A stretch of 7,909 nucleotides of DNA. Source: Bacteroidia bacterium. Its GTDB lineage: Bacteria; Bacteroidota; Bacteroidia; Bacteroidales; Azobacteroidaceae. Each line of letters opens with the position of its first letter. Positions within the stretch are counted from its first letter, which is position 1. Below the pieces are notes generated by a model. It saw only the letters and a program-made list of their open reading frames with translations, was not told the origin of the DNA and ran no database searches. Below are positions 4,332 through 7,909 of the stretch, in pieces. The stretch lies in contig BNTT01000147.1 in NCBI GenBank assembly GCA_025996815.1, forward strand, positions 1-7,909, given 5' to 3'. Both the position numbers and the translations under genes were made by a program.

Positions 4332-6938
4332 TCACCGGCGAAGATGCTTTACCGTTTTCACAACTCCCTGCTGAGTAACCATTTGCACGATGCACGGATA
4401 GGCAGGCAGGCGGTTGCGCACCGTCTGCCAGGTGGCATTCACGGCGTGGTTTGTGTAAATCAGCCGACCCGAAAAGTCATAGACAGAGATTTTTTGAATC
4501 ATTTCGTCGTCCAACACAACGGCTATTCCGCTGCCGTTCAATGAGATATTGCCCCAAACAGGCTCAGATTTGACGGTGGCATAGTTGGCAACCACCGAAT
4601 AGTCGTAGTTGCCCGACGGCACGTTCCGGTCGATAAATTTCGTCTGATTGGCAGCCACAAGCGGCAATGCGACGTTATTGCGCGACACGGTGTAGGATTC
4701 GACGCTGCTGATTGGCTCAATGGCAGCACGGAGCAACCAGTTGGCATTGATTTCCTTTCCATAATTGTCGGTACATACCCACCACTTATTTCCGTCAAAA
4801 AGCCAGTTCCCCTTCCCCGAAACGACGGGACCGGCATCGCTCGGCATAAAGTAAATGTTCTTATTAAGAAGTGCCGGCTCCTTTTTTTTCGTGCGAATGC
4901 CAATCCATAAATCATTAAAATTGTCGAGCAGGACAGGCTTTGTAAGCGCAATCGAGTGCCAGCCGGCACTGAAATGGGCAACATTATCCGGCACATCCTG
5001 CTCGCAAATCGATGTTTCCGGCTCCTTGCCGTTGCCGCCTTTCCAAACGCAGAGCGTGAAGGTCATTGACGGTTTGCCATTGTAAATAAGATTGTAGGTT
5101 GGATTATTTGTAATGCAATAACTAATGGCGGTCAATTTGTAGCCGGGGTAATCCACCAAGTCGTTGGAGGCAAACCGCGTGGCAATCCCTATTCCATCTG
5201 TTGCCCATGAATATGATATCGCGATTTCATTTTTCGCGTGTGTCAAGGTTGCTGCCGGATGCGCATCCGGCGACAGCCACGTCAAATTAACCGTATTGTT
5301 TGAATTGGAAAGTTCCAAATTGCGGGGAGGATTGGCATATATGGCGGTTCCGCCCGCTTGTTGCATCGCAAATTTGAAGGATATTTGCCCGTTTGCCGTT
5401 TCGGCAATATCGGAAAGTGACTTGCCGATGCCGGTTAGTCCTGTCCACGAAAAAGCCTGTGGAATAGAGGTATCGGAAAAAACTGTTTTTCGCGACGAGC
5501 CGGGGAAAGGTGTCCCCGCCGAATTGATGTCGCCGTAGGAACTCGGCGTGCTGTTCGGAATAGCCGTCGAGGAGGATGCCACCACCGGATAGAACTGTTG
5601 TGGATGGGAGGCATTCACTTTATCATCTCCGATAGTACCAGCCAAAGCATCGCGGTGAACGTGCCAAATCAGCAAGCCGTGTCCGGGAACGTAGGCATCA
5701 AAACCGGTTTGTTGCCTGTTTTCCAACACATAGAGTTCGCCATTGGAATGGGCGGTGTAGGTGTATGCCCGGGCATTTTCGACTGAATTGGGCATATTGC
5801 TGATGGTTTGATTGCCGGTCAATTCGATGGGATTGACCCAGCCGAAGAGGATTTTTTGATACATATTGATATGGGCGGGCACATCGCCGGAGCGGTTCCA
5901 GTTGCCACTCGCCATTAAATCCCATTGACCGGCACCGCTATATTGTCCGCCCACATTCGCATCGGTGTCGTAATAGTCAGGCGCACCAAACACATGGCAC
6001 AATTCGTGGCAAATAGGACCGATAGTGGTGATTGTAGTGCCCGAAGTCCCCCGCAATTCGGGCGAGCAGGAATAGTCGACTATGACCACACCGTCTAACG
6101 TGATTGGCATGATGGCAGATTTATGCGCCCAAATATATTTATCCTCCGGCGCGCCGGCTTCTGCACCATAACCGGCATAAATGAAATGAAACGTTTCCAC
6201 CTTTCCGAGGTAGGCGAAATCGCTAAAATTGACCGTCGCATCCGCCTTTCTGAGTATTTCTCGAGCCAAAGTGCCTGCAGCCGACCCCGACTTGTCGGCA
6301 TAAGTAGCCGCAGCATTGGTTGCCGTAAAAGGTCCTGCCACCGTGACGGTCAAGTCCATCTGTCCGTAAGAATTTTCGCGGTAAAAGTCCTTAACGCTGC
6401 CTTGAGCGGTGCCTGCCGAATAGCCCACCTGATTCATCAGGTTTTCAAATTGCGCCTTTGTCTTCTTGAACGGGCGGTCGGGAAACCCCACCAGCAGGCA
6501 GAGTGCCTTTTTATCGCCTTTCGCTTCGGAGGATGTGGTTGCCCGCAGTGCCGGCGCCGGCGCCGGATTGCCTATTTCCCAAATTTGTTGCAGGGTAGCC
6601 ACCTGATTTTTGCTGTATCGCAGCCCTTTTTTGAAGGGCAAATCCTTGGCGGCGGCACGCAGCCCGCCGGAAGCCGCGTATGCGATGCCGGAGGGCACTA
6701 AATCGCCGTAATTGTCCTGCTCGGCATAGACAATCTCTTTTTGGTCGTTATACAAAAGGGTATAGCCATCGGGCGATTCCATCCAGTTCACTTTTTCGTC
6801 GCCTTTGAGGTAAAACGACACCGAGGAGCCATCGGGCAACTGTTTTTCAATCAACCACGGCACCGCCGGCACGGCAAAAGCAGTGCGCACCGCCATGGTC
6901 AGCAAAAACACTGAAATCAAGGAAATTTTTCGTTTCAT
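4332..6938 (-). CDS. Secreted M6-family (immune inhibitor A-like) zinc metalloprotease with T9SS type-A sorting domain
   Basis: The 868-residue preproprotein has a signal peptide (1-22, cut after AFA) and a propeptide to about residue 140, ending in an Ala/Pro linker (PAPAPALRA). The M6 catalytic domain spans about 143-450, with zinc motif HELCHVFGAPD (H311, E312, H315, D321), WDLMASGNW after it (M342, Met-turn) and the family block YVLENRQQTGFDAYVPGHGLLIWHVH (403-428, quoted in part: GHGLLIWHVH). From about 530 it carries accessory beta domains: an Fn3-like segment (PPRNLELS, VNLTWLSP), a jelly-roll-like region with SICEQDVPDN and DLWIGIRTKKKE, and a second Fn3-like piece (YTVSRNNVALPLV, YDYSVVANYA). 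The final 65 residues (KISVYDFSGRLIYT to VKTVKHLRR) are a type-A sorting domain. It is expected to degrade host or dietary protein at the cell surface or outside the cell; this is inferred from the family. It starts 28 bases after tsaB on the same strand, with its own -7 box. It converges on the LTA synthase-like gene across an 18-bp gap with no clear terminator. Confidence 0.93.
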   Translation of the reverse strand: MKRKISLISVFLLTMAVRTAFAVPAVPWLIEKQLPDGSSVSFYLKGDEKVNWMESPDGYTLLYNDQKEIVYAEQDNYGDLVPSGIAYAASGGLRAAAKDLPFKKGLRYSKNQVATLQQIWEIGNPAPAPALRATTSSEAKGDKKALCLLVGFPDRPFKKTKAQFENLMNQVGYSAGTAQGSVKDFYRENSYGQMDLTVTVAGPFTATNAAATYADKSGSAAGTLAREILRKADATVNFSDFAYLGKVETFHFIYAGYGAEAGAPEDKYIWAHKSAIMPITLDGVVIVDYSCSPELRGTSGTTITTIGPICHELCHVFGAPDYYDTDANVGGQYSGAGQWDLMASGNWNRSGDVPAHINMYQKILFGWVNPIELTGNQTISNMPNSVENARAYTYTAHSNGELYVLENRQQTGFDAYVPGHGLLIWHVHRDALAGTIGDDKVNASHPQQFYPVVASSSTAIPNSTPSSYGDINSAGTPFPGSSRKTVFSDTSIPQAFSWTGLTGIGKSLSDIAETANGQISFKFAMQQAGGTAIYANPPRNLELSNSNNTVNLTWLSPDAHPAATLTHAKNEIAISYSWATDGIGIATRFASNDLVDYPGYKLTAISYCITNNPTYNLIYNGKPSMTFTLCVWKGGNGKEPETSICEQDVPDNVAHFSAGWHSIALTKPVLLDNFNDLWIGIRTKKKEPALLNKNIYFMPSDAGPVVSGKGNWLFDGNKWWVCTDNYGKEINANWLLRAAIEPISSVESYTVSRNNVALPLVAANQTKFIDRNVPSGNYDYSVVANYATVKSEPVWGNISLNGSGIAVVLDDEMIQKISVYDFSGRLIYTNHAVNATWQTVRNRLPAYPCIVQMVTQQGVVKTVKHLRR
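5254..5271. repeat. Perfect 18-bp palindrome within the M6 protease gene
   Basis: GCCGGATGCGCATCCGGC equals its own reverse complement over 18 bases with no loop. It lies in the coding sequence at residues 556-562 (SPDAHPA), in the Fn3-like segment after the catalytic domain. It resembles the arms of REP-type repeats (GCCGGATG) but has no spacer. It may be a dispersed element, a protein binding site or chance. Confidence 0.5.
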
Positions 6939-6942
6939 GGTG

Positions 6943-6950
6943 CAAAGGTA
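6943..6950 (-). promoter_or_regulatory. -7 promoter element of the M6 protease gene, 4 bases from its start codon
   Basis: The minus strand reads TACCTTTG followed by CACC and the ATG at 6938. The match to TAnnTTTG is exact, and the extended 10-mer TACCTTTGCA is identical to those in front of the tRNA and the toxin-antitoxin operon. It lies in the 28-base gap after tsaB, so the protease can be transcribed separately from tsaB. No -33 TTG is visible at 19-20 bases. Initiation here would give a leaderless or nearly leaderless mRNA. Confidence 0.6.
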
Positions 6951-6966
6951 GAAAAAATTTTTGAAA

Positions 6967-7662
6967 TTAGGAGCGATGAGCCAATCCGTTTTTCGGCACA
7001 GTGGTCTGAAATTCCTTCAAATAAAACGGCTCACAGTAGGCTGTATCGGCAAAATCTTGATTGGCAAAGGCAGCCTCTGCCAACGGAAACATCGCCTGAG
7101 CCGCCGGGAAAATATTCGGCAAAAACCGCGCATTGGGCGAAGAAATCACCGCCCGACATTTATCCGAGCCGTTGCCCAGAAAAAACACCGGATTGTTTTC
7201 CAAGTACTCTTGATAACTGTTTTCGTCGATTATATCTGCCTGCGCGGGGCGAATTTCGTCCAACTCTTCGTCGTAAATCGCCGCATACACCTCCATCCGC
7301 CGCGCATCAATCATCGGACACAGCAGAGGCGCAGGGTAGGGGACAGGCAACACCTGCGAAGCCAAAATTTTTAGCGTTGGAATAGCAATCAAAGGCACAT
7401 CCCAGCCATAGCAGAGTCCCTTCGCCTCCGACATCCCAATGCGCAAGCCGGTGTAAGACCCGGGTCCCGAACTGACCGCTACGGCACTGATTTTCAGCCT
7501 GTTGGCACGAGCATAATCCGCCGCATCGGCAACAAACACTCCCAGCAGAGCAGCGTGTGAAGCCCCCGTTTGGTCTTCGCGTGCCAAAACCACTTTGCCA
7601 TCGACCGCCAATGCCACCGAACAAACCGTTGTAGAGGTCTCAATTGCTAATAATGTTGCCAT
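6967..7662 (-). CDS. tsaB: tRNA threonylcarbamoyladenosine biosynthesis protein TsaB
   Basis: A protein of 231 residues, the usual TsaB length. It begins with the ASKHA-fold phosphate loop region LLAIETSTTVCSVALAVDG (4-22). The family block SSGPGSYTGLRIGMSEAKG lies at residues 64-82, followed by the conserved hydrophobic stretch LIAIPTLKILASQ. TsaB is the non-catalytic partner that pairs with TsaD (and TsaE) to transfer the threonylcarbamoyl group, made by TsaC, onto A37 of ANN-decoding tRNAs in the cytoplasm; this is family knowledge. The ATG at 7662 gives the typical N-terminus. It is transcribed from the intergenic region shared with the divergent yicC-family gene, and its stop lies 28 bases before the M6 protease start. 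The pairing with a protease looks coincidental rather than functional. Confidence 0.95.
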   Translation of the reverse strand: MATLLAIETSTTVCSVALAVDGKVVLAREDQTGASHAALLGVFVADAADYARANRLKISAVAVSSGPGSYTGLRIGMSEAKGLCYGWDVPLIAIPTLKILASQVLPVPYPAPLLCPMIDARRMEVYAAIYDEELDEIRPAQADIIDENSYQEYLENNPVFFLGNGSDKCRAVISSPNARFLPNIFPAAQAMFPLAEAAFANQDFADTAYCEPFYLKEFQTTVPKNGLAHRS

Positions 7663-7699
7663 ATTATATTTTTATTATAAATTTCTCTAAATTTTTCCA

Positions 7700-7707
7700 C
7701 AAAGTTA
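7700..7707 (-). promoter_or_regulatory. -7 promoter element of tsaB
   Basis: The minus strand reads TAACTTTG, matching TAnnTTTG, and ends 37 bases before the tsaB ATG. The leader is very rich in A and T, as is usual where Bacteroidota genes lack a Shine-Dalgarno site. It lies 21 bases from the oppositely directed yicC element, so the two promoters overlap. Confidence 0.6.
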
Positions 7708-7728
7708 CTGTTTATTTAGAAAAAAGTG

Positions 7729-7736
7729 TACTTTTG
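7729..7736 (+). promoter_or_regulatory. -7 promoter element of the yicC-family gene
   Basis: TACTTTTG matches TAnnTTTG and is followed by CG. Sixteen bases separate it from the ATG at 7753, giving a leader of about 10 bases. No exact -33 TTG is present; the bases in that region also serve the divergent tsaB promoter. Confidence 0.65.
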
Positions 7737-7752
7737 CGGAAATAATTGACGG

Positions 7753-7909
7753 ATGATTTTATCAATGACCGGTTTTGGGAAAGCCGTAAAAGAACTTCCC
7801 CACAGGAAAATATGTGTAGAAATCAAATCTCTGAACAGCAAGCAGCTGGATATAAGTTCGCGTATATCAGCCGCTTACAAAGAAAAGGAGATTGATATTC
7901 GCACGCTCT
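7753..7909 (+). CDS. YicC-family endoribonuclease/adaptor, N-terminal part (runs off the window)
   Basis: Fifty-two complete codons are present. The start MILSMTGFGKAVKEL and the following ICVEIKSLNSKQLDI match the strongly conserved N-terminus of YicC/YloC proteins (typically SMTGFG followed by VEIRSVN and LD). Family knowledge: these are cytoplasmic proteins of about 290 residues with endoribonuclease activity that also influence small-RNA turnover. The C-terminal domain is outside the window, so the completeness of the gene cannot be judged. The ATG is supported by the conserved N-terminus and by the promoter element 16 bases upstream. Confidence 0.93.
   Translation, partial: MILSMTGFGKAVKELPHRKICVEIKSLNSKQLDISSRISAAYKEKEIDIRTL

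Noticed and set aside
4314..4339. Hairpin between the convergent LTA synthase-like and M6 genes (GCCGG...CCGGC)
   Set aside because: Only 5 pairs around a 16-base loop and no T run on either side, so it does not support a terminator call.
6551..6566. CCGGCG repeats near the protease propeptide
   Set aside because: They simply encode the Pro/Ala linker NPAPAPALRA in GC-rich codons; no sign of an independent repeat array.
6123..6701. Long plus-strand frame opposite the M6 protease gene
   Set aside because: It is antisense to the conserved catalytic domain, with no recognisable protein features.

Overview
The window looks like chromosomal DNA of a Bacteroidota bacterium, probably of the order Bacteroidales. 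Reasons: several genes are preceded by the -7 element typical of the phylum (TAnnTTTG; the 10-mer TACCTTTGCA occurs three times); the tRNA gene does not encode its CCA end; and two genes encode secreted proteins with C-terminal type IX secretion (T9SS) sorting domains. Shine-Dalgarno sites are weak or absent, as is usual in this phylum.

Layout, left to right. Positions 2-127 hold the last 41 codons of an unrecognised gene. A tRNA-Gly(CCC) gene lies on the minus strand at 153-225, with its promoter at 239-246. Gene 302-946 (+) encodes a small secreted protein with a type-B (gliding-motility-associated) sorting domain. It is followed by an AT-rich segment (about 946-2249) carrying a two-gene module: a Panacea/SocA-domain antitoxin (1060-1539) and an overlapping candidate toxin (1508-2233). 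Next is a membrane-anchored LTA synthase-like sulfatase-fold enzyme (2250-4313, +). Convergent to it is a large M6-family secreted metalloprotease with a T9SS sorting domain (4332-6938, -). Upstream of that on the same strand is tsaB (6967-7662, -), and divergent from tsaB is the start of a yicC-family gene (7753 onward, +), cut by the window edge.

The most interesting observation concerns how the toxin-antitoxin module sits in the genome. A perfect 15-bp direct repeat (ATGAAAAATAAAAAT) brackets it, at 946-960 and 2250-2264. The right copy is the start codon and first five codons of the LTA synthase-like gene. The left copy begins inside the stop codon of the 302-946 gene. Collapsing the two copies rebuilds a TGATG stop/start overlap between those two genes. 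This suggests that a roughly 1.3-kb cassette was inserted exactly at the junction of two translationally coupled genes without breaking either. The cassette is much more AT-rich than its flanks, carries its own consensus Bacteroidota promoter, and would now stand between the membrane enzyme and its former promoter.

Other points: a palindromic repeat unit appears to be inserted in frame in the LTA synthase-like gene; the candidate toxin has a Cys/His-rich C-terminal extension; and the two secreted-protein genes have -7 elements only 4 nt from the start codon, which implies leaderless or near-leaderless mRNAs.
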